This document shows, in pieces, positions 1 to 8,185 of a stretch of DNA of 54,620 nucleotides (position 1 is the stretch's first letter; every line of letters starts with the position of its first letter). The position numbers and the translations under genes are program-made. Under the pieces are notes generated by a model. That model saw only the letters and a list, made by a program, of their open reading frames with translations, did not search any database and had not been told where the DNA came from. This DNA is from DASYYE01 sp035946955 (GTDB lineage: Bacteria; Actinomycetota; Actinomycetes; Streptosporangiales; Streptosporangiaceae), in assembly GCA_035946955.1 (NCBI GenBank), contig DASYYE010000463.1, positions 1-54,620 of the forward strand. The letters are read 5' to 3'.

Positions 1-976
1 AGCCGGTCACCGGTCCCGGTGGCTGATCCGCCAGCAGCCTCCTGGCCTGCTCGACCAGTGCGGCGACCTGCTTGACGTGGTCCTCCTCCGGCTCGGTGAG
101 CGGCGGCCGGACCGGGCCCACATCGAGGCCCTGCGCCCGCACCGAGGCCTTGACCAGCGACACCGAGTACCCTGCGCGGAGTCGGCGCAGCTCGGCGAAT
201 GGCTGGTAGAACGCGTCGAGCAGGAGGTTGACGCGCGCGCCGTCGCCGCGCCGCAGCGCGTCGTGGAACTCCATCGCGATGTCCGGGGCGAAGCAGAAGA
301 CGGCCGACGAGTACAGACTGACGCCCATGGCCAGGTAGGCCAGGCCGGTGACCTCCGCGGTGGGCAGCCCGTTGAAGAAACGGAAGCCCGCCGCGAGGCC
401 GCTGACCCGCACCGCGCCGATGATGCGCTGGAGCAGGTCCAGGTCGCCGTAACCGTCTTTGAACCCGATCACGTTGGGCCGCCGCGCGAGCGCGACCACG
501 GTGGCGGGCGCGAAGATCGCATTGTCCCGCTGGTAGAGGATCAGGTCGAGGCCGGTGGAGTCGGCGAGCGAGTCGTAGTGACGGCGCAGCCCGGCCTGCC
601 CGCCGTCCACCAGGTAGGGGGGCATCACGAGCAGGCCGTCCACCCCGGCCTGCTCGGCCGCGTGGACGAAATGGCGGGCGAGGGTCGTCCCGTACCCGAT
701 CCCGGCCACCACGGGAACCCGCCCGCCGACTTCCTGCACTGCCGTGCTGACCAGGGCGGCGAAGTCGTCTGGGTCGAGGGAGAAGAACTCCCCCGTCCCG
801 CAGCAGGCGAACACCGCACCGGGGCCGGCTGCCAGCCGGGCACGCAGGTGCTCACGGAAGACGTCCGGGTTGACCCGCTCGTCTGGTTGGAATGGGCTGA
901 CCGGGAAGAAGAGCAGGCCGCGGAGGCGGTCAGCCAGACCCGCCCGCGGCCGCTCCTCATGGGCGGCCGGGTACAT
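1..976 (-). CDS. kdgD: 5-dehydro-4-deoxyglucarate dehydratase (partial, 3' end outside window)
   Basis: Minus-strand reading frame open from an ATG at 976 to the window edge (325 codons, C-terminus missing). It belongs to the DapA/N-acetylneuraminate lyase family of TIM-barrel enzymes. The Schiff-base lysine is K173 in GFKDGYGD and the assisting tyrosine is Y148 in LILYQRDNA; the YQRDNA context is typical of KdgD rather than DapA. KdgD dehydrates and decarboxylates 5-keto-4-deoxyglucarate to 2-oxoglutarate semialdehyde in the cytosol, which fits the semialdehyde dehydrogenase-type ALDH at 16062-17588. The start is supported by an AGGA about 10 nt upstream and a TGA a few codons upstream. It follows the sugar permease by about 15 bp and is probably the last gene of that transporter operon. 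Confidence 0.88.
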   Translation of the reverse strand, partial: MYPAAHEERPRAGLADRLRGLLFFPVSPFQPDERVNPDVFREHLRARLAAGPGAVFACCGTGEFFSLDPDDFAALVSTAVQEVGGRVPVVAGIGYGTTLARHFVHAAEQAGVDGLLVMPPYLVDGGQAGLRRHYDSLADSTGLDLILYQRDNAIFAPATVVALARRPNVIGFKDGYGDLDLLQRIIGAVRVSGLAAGFRFFNGLPTAEVTGLAYLAMGVSLYSSAVFCFAPDIAMEFHDALRRGDGARVNLLLDAFYQPFAELRRLRAGYSVSLVKASVRAQGLDVGPVRPPLTEPEEDHVKQVAALVEQARRLLADQPPGPVTG

Positions 977-991
977 GAACGGCCATTCCTG

Positions 992-1867
992 TCATCCTTT
1001 CAGGGATCCGGCCAAGAGGCCTTTGGTGAAGAAACGCTGGAGGAACAGGTAGACCAGGGTGCTGGGGACGAGAAGGATCAGCGCGGCGGCGAACTTGACC
1101 CCTTGCCCGAGTTCGTCGCTGCTCTGCAGGTTCGTGACCACGAGCGTGAGTGTGTAGAGGTTGGGTGACTGCGCGACGAGCAGCGGCAGGAGGTACTGGT
1201 CCCAGACCATCAGGAAGCCGAAGACCGCACAGGTGCCGAGCGCTGGCCGGGACAGCGGCAGGATGACGCGCACCAGCACCGCGAGGTCGCCCGCCCCATC
1301 GATCCGTGCGGCCTCCTCGAGTTCGGCGGGGATGGTCTTCATGAACCCCGTCAGCAGGTAGATGGGCAGGGCCCAGCCGACCAGCGGCAGGATCAGGCCG
1401 CCGTAGGAGTTGATCAGGGTGCCACCGGTGAAGGGCACGGGGATCTTGCCGAGCACGAGGTAGGTGGGGATCGCGATGACCTCTTCCGGCATCATCAGGG
1501 TGGCCAGGACCACCAGCATCACCATCCCGGCCCCCAGGAACCGCTTGCGTGCCAGCGCGTATGCGGCGAGCGTGCTGACCGACAACTGGAGGGTCACCCC
1601 GGCGGCCACGACGATCAGCGAGTTGACCAGCCCGCGCCCGGCCCCGTAGTGCCATGCCTGGGTGAGGTTGGCGAGCGTGGGCCTGGCCGGCAGTAGGGAG
1701 ACCTGGCCCAGTTGGTGCTGTGTCGCGTCGAGCGCGGTGGACACCAGTGACCACAGCGGCATCATGAACACCAGCAGGACCAGGACTATGAGCACCAGGC
1801 GCACCGCGTGGCGGGCGGTGCGGCCCCGCGGCATGCGCAGGCCGAGGGCGGTGGGCTGGTCGCTCAT
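992..1867 (-). CDS. Carbohydrate ABC transporter permease, MalG type (CUT1)
   Basis: This 291-residue inner-membrane permease has about six hydrophobic segments. The first is at roughly residues 21-45, after a basic cytosolic start. The EAA loop that contacts the ATPase is clear near residues 185-205 (EEAARIDGAGDLAVLVRV). Length and layout match MalG-type permeases. It lies downstream of the MalF-type permease and the binding protein on the same strand and just upstream of kdgD, so its substrate is probably an uronate or oligouronide. No ATPase gene is in this operon. Many actinobacterial CUT1 importers share one distant ATPase (MsiK), and I infer the same here. Confidence 0.9.
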   Translation of the reverse strand: MSDQPTALGLRMPRGRTARHAVRLVLIVLVLLVFMMPLWSLVSTALDATQHQLGQVSLLPARPTLANLTQAWHYGAGRGLVNSLIVVAAGVTLQLSVSTLAAYALARKRFLGAGMVMLVVLATLMMPEEVIAIPTYLVLGKIPVPFTGGTLINSYGGLILPLVGWALPIYLLTGFMKTIPAELEEAARIDGAGDLAVLVRVILPLSRPALGTCAVFGFLMVWDQYLLPLLVAQSPNLYTLTLVVTNLQSSDELGQGVKFAAALILLVPSTLVYLFLQRFFTKGLLAGSLKG

Positions 1868-1912
1868 CGTGCCGCCTTCCTTGGTTGGGCTGACCGGGGA
1901 TGGGCGGGCCGC

Positions 1913-2848
1913 CTAGGTCTCCACATGCCTGCGCCACCAGCGCACCAGGCAGGTCACGGCCACGGTGGTGAGCAGCAGCAGCGTGGAGATGGCACAGGCG
2001 TATCCGAGGTCATTGCCCGCCACACCGGTTTGGTACGCGTAGGTGACCGGGGTCTGTGTCGCCCCGGCCGGGCCGCCGCCGGTGAGCACGTAGACCTCGG
2101 TGAAGACACGCAGGCCCTGGATGGTGCCGAGGACGATCACGATGGTCGTCACCGGCCGCAGCTGGGCCACGGTGACATGGCGCAGCCGGTTCCAGGCGTT
2201 GGCCCCGTCGAGCGCCGCCGCCTCATAGAGGTGCCGGTCGATCCCGGCCAGGCCCGCCAGGTAGATCAGCATGTCGTACGGTGCGGCCTTCCAGACCTGG
2301 ACGAGCATCACCGAGGCAAGTGCGCTGTGAGGGCTGGACAGGAACGGGAACGGGCCGAGGCCGACGTGACCGAGCAGGCCGTTGACCGAGCCCGACGGCC
2401 CGGGGAAGAGCAGCGTCCCCCACAGTTCCGCGACCACCACCATGGCGGTGACTACCGGCAGGAACACGGCGGTGCGGATGACCCGAAGGTGCAGGGCGGG
2501 GCCTTCGAGCAGCAGGGCTAAGGCGAAGCCCAGCGCCATGGACGCGCACACCAGGCCCACCGTGTCGATTGCCGTGTGTGCGAAGGCCGAGCGCAGCGCG
2601 GGGTCGGTCATCACCTGCCGGAAGTTCGCCGTCCCGGTCCACTGGTTGCCCAGGTAAGGGCGCACATCGAAGAAGCTCAGGTAGGCGCCCCAGACCGTGG
2701 GCCAGAACTTGAAGACGCCGATCGTGGCCAGCGCTGGTGCGAGGAACACCCATGGGGAGGTCCGTGCACGCACGGACCTCCCCCACTGCGGTATGCGGGA
2801 CCGCACCGCACCCGGCGCCGGGGTGCTCGGCGCCGGGGCGGTACCCAT
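1913..2848 (-). CDS. Carbohydrate ABC transporter permease, MalF type (CUT1), start uncertain
   Basis: Integral membrane permease with six predicted transmembrane segments and the EAA motif (YEAAALDGANAWNRLRHV). It is the partner of the MalG-type permease downstream. The frame is open further upstream into the binding-protein gene. Possible starts are GTG 2947, GTG 2914, ATG 2848 and GTG 2773. ATG 2848 has a GGAGG directly against it, which is too close. GTG 2773 has GGGGGAGG about three bases upstream and gives a family-typical protein of about 287 residues, but both it and its ribosome site lie inside a perfect hairpin (2754-2783). I list 2848 as a compromise. The function is secure; the N-terminus is not. 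Confidence 0.8.
   Translation of the reverse strand: MGTAPAPSTPAPGAVRSRIPQWGRSVRARTSPWVFLAPALATIGVFKFWPTVWGAYLSFFDVRPYLGNQWTGTANFRQVMTDPALRSAFAHTAIDTVGLVCASMALGFALALLLEGPALHLRVIRTAVFLPVVTAMVVVAELWGTLLFPGPSGSVNGLLGHVGLGPFPFLSSPHSALASVMLVQVWKAAPYDMLIYLAGLAGIDRHLYEAAALDGANAWNRLRHVTVAQLRPVTTIVIVLGTIQGLRVFTEVYVLTGGGPAGATQTPVTYAYQTGVAGNDLGYACAISTLLLLTTVAVTCLVRWWRRHVET
2754..2783 (-). promoter_or_regulatory. Perfect 13-bp hairpin enclosing a ribosome site and a candidate GTG start
   Basis: The arms GGGGAGGTCCGTG (2754-2766) and CACGGACCTCCCC (2771-2783) are perfect complements around a 4-nt loop. Read on the minus strand, one arm contains most of a strong Shine-Dalgarno sequence (2777-2784) and the candidate GTG start at 2773 of the MalF-type permease. 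The same bases also encode in-frame residues if a longer start is used. Control of translation is inference. Confidence 0.5.
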
Positions 2849-2958
2849 CCTCCGGGCAGCCGCAGGCCACCTGGGACGTGGCGGCTTGCCTGCCGCCCGG
2901 GGAGACGGGGTCACGAGCCCGGCATTGCGGGCACTGGCGGTATGCACCTCGGCGTCCG

Positions 2959-4302
2959 TCAACCGCCGAACACGCCCTGCTGCTTGAGCAGCGTCGTGTA
3001 CTGGGTGGCCAGCGCCTTCAAGGTGGTGGCAGGGCTGGAGCACTGGGCGAGCATCTTGTTGAGCGCGTCGGAGGTGTCCTGCCGGTAGACCTCCCAGTCG
3101 GGCATGTAGTCCGGCTCGTAGCGCCCGTGCTGGGTGTACTCGTGCTCTTCGAGCACCCAGCGCGGGTCGTTGTGGTGGATGGCGGCGGTGTTGACGGTCT
3201 TGTCCACCGACAGCCGGACGACGGTGGCGGCCGGCACCGCCGTCATGCCCAGTTGCTGCGCCTGGGGCGTGATCAGGAACTCGGCGAGCCGGGTGGCCTC
3301 GTCCGTACGCTTGGACCCGGCCATCAGGTAGATGTTGGTGCCCTCGGCGAGGGTGTCCGCGTTGGCCACGCCCGGCGGTGGGGCCATCGCCGTGAACTTC
3401 CCCTGGACAGGGCTCGCGTCAAAGGTGGCGAAGGCATACGGCCCGGTCAGGTACAGGCCGGTCAGTCCCGTTTCGAACGCCTTGTTCGCGTCGGTCGTGA
3501 GGTCGTTCAGTGCCCCCGGCTGGACCACCTTGTCAGTGCAGAACAGGTTCTCGAACCACTGGGCGGCCTGTACCGCCTGGGGGGAGTCGATGGCGGGGAC
3601 GTACTTGCCGGGCCTGGTCTGGGTGAAGTACTGCCCGCCGGCCTGGTACAGGAACGTGGTCCAGAACCAGGAGACGTAACCCCTGGTGGTAGACCCGGGG
3701 ACGGTCAAGCCGTAGGTGTGGACGCTGCGGTTGCCGGTCGGGTTGCCGTGCGTGAACGCCTGCGCGGTGCTCACGATGCCGGCCCAGTCCGTTGGCGGCT
3801 TCAGGCCGAGCTTGTGCGCCCAGTCGGTGCGTTCGAAGAGCAGGTCGGCCTGGGCCGAGAACGGCACTGCGTAGAACTTCCCGTCGCTGCCCCTGGCCGA
3901 GTCCCAGGCAAGGCTCGTGACCTCGTCCGACCCGGTGATGGCGGAGCGGTCGACCGGCTGCAGGATGCCCTGCGACTGGAAGGCGCCGAGCTGGGCCGCG
4001 TCGTCGATCACCACGTCAGGCAGGTTGTGGGCGGCGGCGGCCGCGTTCAGTTTGGTTTCGAAGTCGGTCAGCGTCGAGAACATGCTGACCTTGATCCCGG
4101 TCTTCTTCGTGAATGCGCTGAAGATGGCCTGGTATGCCTTGGCTGAGTCGGTCGCCCCGCGGACCCAGACCTGCAGCGGCCCGGAGGCGGTTGCCGCAGA
4201 CCCGGTGGCGCATCCGGCGACAGCGGCGGCTGCTGCTACCGCTAAGGCCAGGCTTGCCCGGGCACCCCGGCGCCGGTGCTTGTGTGCCGAGTTCACACGC
4301 AT
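2959..4302 (-). CDS. Extracellular sugar-binding lipoprotein of CUT1 ABC importer
   Basis: Solute-binding protein of about 447 residues. A basic N-terminus (HKHRRRGAR), a hydrophobic stretch and the lipobox VAGC near residue 31 mark it as a lipoprotein anchored outside the membrane. The mature part has the usual cluster B layout, such as the LPDVVIDD segment, and a segment resembling the hinge of maltose-type binding proteins. The start at 4302 is chosen over an in-frame ATG at 4314 because GGAGG lies five bases before it. The gene is first in the operon binding protein - MalF - MalG - kdgD. A perfect TTCA-N6-TGAA palindrome lies directly upstream. The substrate is inferred from neighbours to be an uronate or uronate oligomer. 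Confidence 0.9.
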   Translation of the reverse strand: MRVNSAHKHRRRGARASLALAVAAAAAVAGCATGSAATASGPLQVWVRGATDSAKAYQAIFSAFTKKTGIKVSMFSTLTDFETKLNAAAAAHNLPDVVIDDAAQLGAFQSQGILQPVDRSAITGSDEVTSLAWDSARGSDGKFYAVPFSAQADLLFERTDWAHKLGLKPPTDWAGIVSTAQAFTHGNPTGNRSVHTYGLTVPGSTTRGYVSWFWTTFLYQAGGQYFTQTRPGKYVPAIDSPQAVQAAQWFENLFCTDKVVQPGALNDLTTDANKAFETGLTGLYLTGPYAFATFDASPVQGKFTAMAPPPGVANADTLAEGTNIYLMAGSKRTDEATRLAEFLITPQAQQLGMTAVPAATVVRLSVDKTVNTAAIHHNDPRWVLEEHEYTQHGRYEPDYMPDWEVYRQDTSDALNKMLAQCSSPATTLKALATQYTTLLKQQGVFGG

Positions 4303-4312
4303 GGGCACCTCC

Positions 4313-4346
4313 ATTCATATACATGAATATCAGATATATTTCTGAT
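4313..4346. promoter_or_regulatory. Two adjacent palindromes upstream of the CUT1 operon (operator candidates)
   Basis: ATTCATATACATGAAT (4313-4328) is a perfect palindrome with a 4-nt centre and holds the TTCA-N6-TGAA core (4314-4327) also found at 5197, 15788 and 19389. Next to it ATCAGA-TATATT-TCTGAT (4329-4346) is a second perfect palindrome. They lie 11-44 bp before the binding-protein start, in AT-rich DNA that stands out from its surroundings, so they probably cover the promoter or transcription start. Confidence 0.6.
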
Positions 4347-4399
4347 TGGCTGGACCATACGCCTGGCGCTACCCGGGGTCAAGGGTTACCGGGCACGGC

Positions 4400-5179
4400 C
4401 TAGGCCGCGCCCTGTCCACTGGAGGGCCCATTGGGCACCCTGAGCTGCGCGCCCAGTCCGCCGTCCACCGGGAGGACGACGCCCGTGATGTGGTTGGCGG
4501 CCGGTGAGACCAGGAAGACCGCCGCATCGGCGATGTCATCGGGCGTGACCGAGGTGCGCAAGGGCAGCGTGGCATTCCGGTCAGCCACCTCCGACACCGC
4601 CGCGGGGGCCAGGCAGTTGACGCGGATACCGAACGGGCCGAGTTCCACCGCCATGGCACGGCTCAGCGCCTCGACGCCACCTTTGGACGCGTCATACAGG
4701 CTCTGTGCCGGGTGCGCGCGTGTCGCCCCGGGGGAGGACAGGTTGATGATCGTCCCTGGGGTGCGTGTCTGGGTCCACGCGCACGCTGCCCTGTGGCTGA
4801 GCAGGTAGACGGAACGGAGGTTCGTGGCCAGCATGGCCTCGAACATCTCGGTAGTGGTCTGCAGGAACGGGATCCGTATGCCGGTGAGCGCGGCATTGTT
4901 GACCAGAGCGGTGATGCCGCCGGAGGACGCCAGTTCCGTGAACAGGTCGTCGGCGAACACCTCATCAGCCACGTCGCCGGGCACGGGCAGGATGTGGGCT
5001 ACGCCACCGAACTCCTTGCGTAACCGGGCCGCGTCGAGGTCGACGGCCACGACCTGGGCGCCAGCCTGGGCGAAGCGGTAGGTCAGCTTTCGCCCGATGA
5101 GCCCGACGGCCCCCGTGACGACTATCCGGGCGTCGGTGATGCGGGGAAGACAGGAGGTTGCCGGGCCTTCTTCGTGCAT
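4400..5179 (-). CDS. SDR-family oxidoreductase in uronate locus
   Basis: Classical short-chain dehydrogenase of 259 residues. The dinucleotide-binding motif TGAVGLIGR is near residues 22-30, NNAA follows, the catalytic Ser lies in INLSSP, and the catalytic pair is in YDASK. The C-terminus ends in the usual LPVDGG. The start is supported by GGAG with five-base spacing. It sits between the CUT1 operon and the IclR gene and has its own TTCA-N6-TGAA box 18 bp upstream. By context it could reduce 4-deoxy-5-hexoseulose uronate (DEH) to KDG, as known SDR reductases do in alginate metabolism, or oxidize another deoxy-sugar acid. The substrate cannot be read from the sequence. Confidence 0.85.
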   Translation of the reverse strand: MHEEGPATSCLPRITDARIVVTGAVGLIGRKLTYRFAQAGAQVVAVDLDAARLRKEFGGVAHILPVPGDVADEVFADDLFTELASSGGITALVNNAALTGIRIPFLQTTTEMFEAMLATNLRSVYLLSHRAACAWTQTRTPGTIINLSSPGATRAHPAQSLYDASKGGVEALSRAMAVELGPFGIRVNCLAPAAVSEVADRNATLPLRTSVTPDDIADAAVFLVSPAANHITGVVLPVDGGLGAQLRVPNGPSSGQGAA

Positions 5180-5196
5180 GGGAGCTCCACTGGGTG

Positions 5197-5210
5197 TTCA
5201 CGTGGATGAA
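5197..5210. promoter_or_regulatory. TTCA-N6-TGAA operator candidate between SDR and iclR genes
   Basis: TTCACGTGGATGAA matches the core of the boxes at 4314, 15788 and 19389, with a less symmetric centre. It lies 18 bp upstream of the SDR start and 108 bp upstream of the divergent IclR gene, so it could serve both. Confidence 0.45.
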
Positions 5211-5317
5211 AGCGTTCTTGTATAGTGATTTGAAGTTACGGTGGGCGCTATGGCCGGTCAAGGCACTGAACATGGGGATCCGTACCAGGTGGCCATCACA
5301 CGACAGGGGAGGACGAG

Positions 5318-6100
5318 ATGGCCCGGGGTCGAGTGGGCAGCGAAGGCACCCAGCCGGTGAAGTCGGCTGTCCGCACCATCGAGCTGCTCGAGTTCTTCGG
5401 CCGCACACAGACGAAGCGGAGCCTCGGCGAGATCCACGCGCGCCTCAACTACCCCAAGAGCAGCCTCTACGTCCTGCTGCAGACGCTGATCCAGCTTGGC
5501 TGGGTGGAGACCGACCAGACCGGCCTGCTCTACGGGCTGGGCGCAAGGGCGCTCCTGGTCGGCAGCGCGTACCTCGACGGCGACGAGATGGTCAAGCTCG
5601 CCGGCGCCGCGATGGACCGGCTCGCCCGGGAGACCACCGAGACGGTCCACCTCGCGCGGCTGGACCGGACCGATGTCGTCTACCTCGCATCCCGCGAGTC
5701 CGAGCACTACCTCCGGCCGTTCTCACGGGTGGGGCGGCGCCTGCCAGCGCACAGCACCGCACTGGGCAAGGCACTGCTCGCCGAACGCAGTGACGACGAG
5801 CTGCGGGAGTTGCTGCCCGAACAGCTGGAGGCGCTCACCGAGCGCACATGCACGAGCCGCGACGCATTGCTCGAGGACCTGGCCAGCACCCGGCGCCGCG
5901 GCTATGCCACCGAGCGGGAGGAGAACACCCTGGGCCTGTCCTGTTTCGGGGTGGCGCTGCGCACCCGTACCCCGCCCACTGATGCTCTGAGCTGCTCGAT
6001 CCCGGTCGCCCGCCTCAACCCCGCCCGGGCCAAGTCGATCGCGGCCTCGCTGCGCGCCGCCCGCGACGCCATCGAATCCGCGGCCAAGGGGCTCACGTGA
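5318..6100 (+). CDS. IclR-family transcriptional regulator, likely regulator of the uronate locus
   Basis: DNA-binding regulator of 260 residues. Residues about 10-75 form the winged helix-turn-helix (SLGEIHARLNYPKSSLYVLL), and the rest is the IclR effector-binding domain. A GGGGAGG six bases before the ATG supports the start. IclR members often control aromatic or sugar-acid catabolism, and KdgR of enterobacteria, which senses KDG, is a family member. Its place among KDG-forming genes suggests a KDG or DEH ligand. The repeated TTCA-N6-TGAA palindrome is the best operator candidate. The gene is divergent from the SDR gene. Confidence 0.88.
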   Translation: MARGRVGSEGTQPVKSAVRTIELLEFFGRTQTKRSLGEIHARLNYPKSSLYVLLQTLIQLGWVETDQTGLLYGLGARALLVGSAYLDGDEMVKLAGAAMDRLARETTETVHLARLDRTDVVYLASRESEHYLRPFSRVGRRLPAHSTALGKALLAERSDDELRELLPEQLEALTERTCTSRDALLEDLASTRRRGYATEREENTLGLSCFGVALRTRTPPTDALSCSIPVARLNPARAKSIAASLRAARDAIESAAKGLT

Positions 6101-6402
6101 GCATGGCGACCATGGTCGATGCGCCCTGGTGGCCAGCGGTCCGTCCCATGCCAAAGCCCGAAATCACCACCACGATGATGATCGATGTGCGCAGACGGAC
6201 AAAAGGGTGGCCCGCAGCAAAACCCACAACCCTGTCCACCAAGATCGATGTGCGCTCGCGGACAAAAGATTGTCCTTCGCGCGCCATCGATCATGGAAGC
6301 GACACCGATAACAGCAAGAGGCGTCCCGCGGGTGGGGTGCGGGTCCTGGACCAAGGCAAGGCCTGGATCCTTCGAAGGTCGGATGTATATCCTTGATAGA
6401 CC
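6101..6402. other. Intergenic region with spaced 26-bp direct repeats
   Basis: I see no gene in these 302 bp. A 26-bp unit (GATCGATGTGCGC, three variable bases, CGGACAAAAG) occurs at 6180-6205 and again at 6243-6268, 63 bp apart. The second copy runs into the palindrome GGACAA-AAGA-TTGTCC (6260-6275). A copy of the 17-mer repeat lies at 6307-6323 and a near-palindrome GGATGTATATCC before the KDPG aldolase start. The region probably carries the promoter and control sites of the kdgA-kdgK operon. Confidence 0.5.
6307..6323 (+). repeat. 17-mer dispersed repeat, copy 1
   Basis: GATAACAGCAAGAGGCG occurs here and exactly at 15664-15680 and 30437-30453, always between genes and on the plus strand. 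Function unknown. Confidence 0.75.
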
Positions 6403-7068
6403 GTGAGTGTGTCCATGAGAATGCACCCTCTCCTGGCGGGGCTGGCTGCGGTCGGCGTGCTGCCAGTCGTTGAGCTTCCCTCGGCCGATGTTGCAGCACC
6501 GCTGGTCAAGGCATTAATTGCGGGCGGCTGCCCGGTGGTGGAGATCACGTTGAGGTCCGCCGCGGGCCTCGAGGCGCTGCCGGTAATACGTAGGAGCTTT
6601 CCGGATGTCCTGATCGGCGCGGGCACGGTGCGCACCCTGGCGGACGCGCACCGCTGCCTGGCAGCCGGCGCCCAGTTCATCGTCTCGCCGGGGACCAACC
6701 CCGAGATCATCGCACTGTGCCGCTCGCTCGACGTCCCGGTCATGCCGGGCGCCTGCACGCCCACCGAGGTGGACGCCGCGGTGACGGCGGGCGCGACCGC
6801 GGTGAAATTCTTCCCCGCGGAGGCGATGGGCGGCGTCAAGACGCTGAAGGCGCTCGCTGGCCCGTTCCGCGACGTGTCGTTCGTGCCCACCGGCGGGATC
6901 GGCCCCGCCAACCTGGCCAGCTACCTGGCGCTGCCGGGCGTCCCCGCCTGCGGGGGGAGCTGGCTGGTCGCGACCGGGTTGCTGGCCGAGGGCAGGTTCG
7001 GCCAGGTGGCAGAGCTCACCCGCGAGGCGGTCGCCATCGCGGCCAAGGTCCGGGCAGGTGCGGCATGA
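6403..7068 (+). CDS. kdgA: KDPG aldolase (2-keto-3-deoxy-6-phosphogluconate aldolase)
   Basis: Class I aldolase of 221 residues that splits KDPG into pyruvate and glyceraldehyde-3-phosphate in the cytosol. The Schiff-base lysine is K135 in AVKFFPAE and the catalytic glutamate is E48 in VVEITLR; the phosphate-binding PTGGIG loop follows. The listed GTG start has no clear ribosome site, and an ATG at 6415 is an alternative. The gene overlaps the KDG kinase by four bases (ATGA), so kinase and aldolase are translationally coupled and perform consecutive steps. The family also includes aldolases for KDPGal, which cannot be excluded. Confidence 0.9.
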   Translation: MSVSMRMHPLLAGLAAVGVLPVVELPSADVAAPLVKALIAGGCPVVEITLRSAAGLEALPVIRRSFPDVLIGAGTVRTLADAHRCLAAGAQFIVSPGTNPEIIALCRSLDVPVMPGACTPTEVDAAVTAGATAVKFFPAEAMGGVKTLKALAGPFRDVSFVPTGGIGPANLASYLALPGVPACGGSWLVATGLLAEGRFGQVAELTREAVAIAAKVRAGAA

Positions 7069-8168
7069 GCGGGCCGCTCTCCATCCCTGCCGGGACAGAC
7101 TGCCGGTTCGAGCTGGTCGCACTGGGCGAGGTGATGGTCAGGCTCGACCCGGGCGACGAGCGGGTCTCCACCGCGCGGGTCTTCCGCGCCTGGGAGGGCG
7201 GCGGCGAGTACAACGTCGCCCGCGGGCTGCGCCGGTGCTTCGGGCTGCCGACCGCGGTCGTCACGGCGCTCGCGGACAACCCGGTGGGGCGGCTGGTCGA
7301 GGACCTGATGCTGCAGGGTGGTGTGGACACCCGCTACGTCCGCTGGGTCCCCTACGACGGCATCGGGCGGACGGTCCGCAACGGGCTCAATTTCACCGAG
7401 CGCGGCTTCGGCATCCGCGGCGCGCTCGGCTGCTCCGACCGGGGCCACACCGCGGTCTCCCAGCTCGAGCCCGGCGACATCGACTGGGAGCAGGTCTTCG
7501 GCCGGGACCGCACACGCTGGCTGCACTGCGGCGGCATCTTCGCTGGCCTGTCCGAGACCACCGCGGCGGTCGCCGAGGAGGCGATGACCGCGGCGCGGGC
7601 AGCCGGGGCCTGCGTCTCCTATGACCTGAACTACCGCCCATCGATCTGGCAGGGCGTCGGCGGCCAGGCCCGCGCGGTGGAGGTGAACAGGAAGCTCGTC
7701 GCGTGCACGGACGTGCTGTTCGGCAACGAGGAGGACTTCAGCGCCGCGCTCGGCTATGAGGTCCGCGGTGTCGGCAGCGACTACGGCAGCCTCGCGCACG
7801 AGGGCTACCAGGAGATGCTCGGCCGCGTGGTCGGCGACTACCCAGGCCTGAAGGTGGTCGCGACCAGCCTGCGGACGGTGAAGTCGGCCTCGGTCAACGA
7901 CTGGGACGGGATCGCCTGGGGGGACGGCACGCTGCACCACGCCACCCCGTGTCCCGGCCTGCAGATCCTGGACCGGGTGGGCGGCGGGGACTCGTTCGCC
8001 TCCGGCCTGATCTACGGCCTGCTCGAGGGCATGCCGCTCAGCGAGGCGCTGGAGTACGGCGTGGCGCACGGTGCGCTGGCAATGACGACCCCCGGCGACA
8101 CCTCGATGGCGACACTCGCCGAGGTGAAGCGGCTCGTCGCCGGCGGCAGCGCCCGAGCGCAGCGGTGA
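7065..8168 (+). CDS. kdgK: 2-keto-3-deoxygluconate kinase (PfkB family)
   Basis: Sugar kinase of 367 residues that phosphorylates KDG to KDPG with ATP. The PfkB signatures are present: GGGEYNVARGL near residue 45, and the C-terminal anion hole with the catalytic Asp in DRVGGGDSFASG near residue 309. The ATG overlaps the aldolase stop. The reading frame is open 348 bp further upstream, but that part is the wrong frame of the aldolase. Length is slightly above the usual 310-350 residues. It feeds its product directly to the aldolase upstream. Confidence 0.88.
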   Translation: MSGPLSIPAGTDCRFELVALGEVMVRLDPGDERVSTARVFRAWEGGGEYNVARGLRRCFGLPTAVVTALADNPVGRLVEDLMLQGGVDTRYVRWVPYDGIGRTVRNGLNFTERGFGIRGALGCSDRGHTAVSQLEPGDIDWEQVFGRDRTRWLHCGGIFAGLSETTAAVAEEAMTAARAAGACVSYDLNYRPSIWQGVGGQARAVEVNRKLVACTDVLFGNEEDFSAALGYEVRGVGSDYGSLAHEGYQEMLGRVVGDYPGLKVVATSLRTVKSASVNDWDGIAWGDGTLHHATPCPGLQILDRVGGGDSFASGLIYGLLEGMPLSEALEYGVAHGALAMTTPGDTSMATLAEVKRLVAGGSARAQR

Positions 8169-8185
8169 CAGCAGGGAGGACCTAC

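Noticed and set aside
77..1168. Plus-strand open frame of 363 codons over kdgD
   Set aside because: Arg/Gly/Val-rich shadow of the minus-strand kdgD gene, which has clear catalytic motifs; no ribosome site or homology on the plus strand.
6093..6911. Small open frames on both strands in the gap before kdgA
   Set aside because: They carry the 26-bp repeat as a repeated peptide in several frames, have no ribosome sites and vary in frame, so the repeat is better read as DNA structure.
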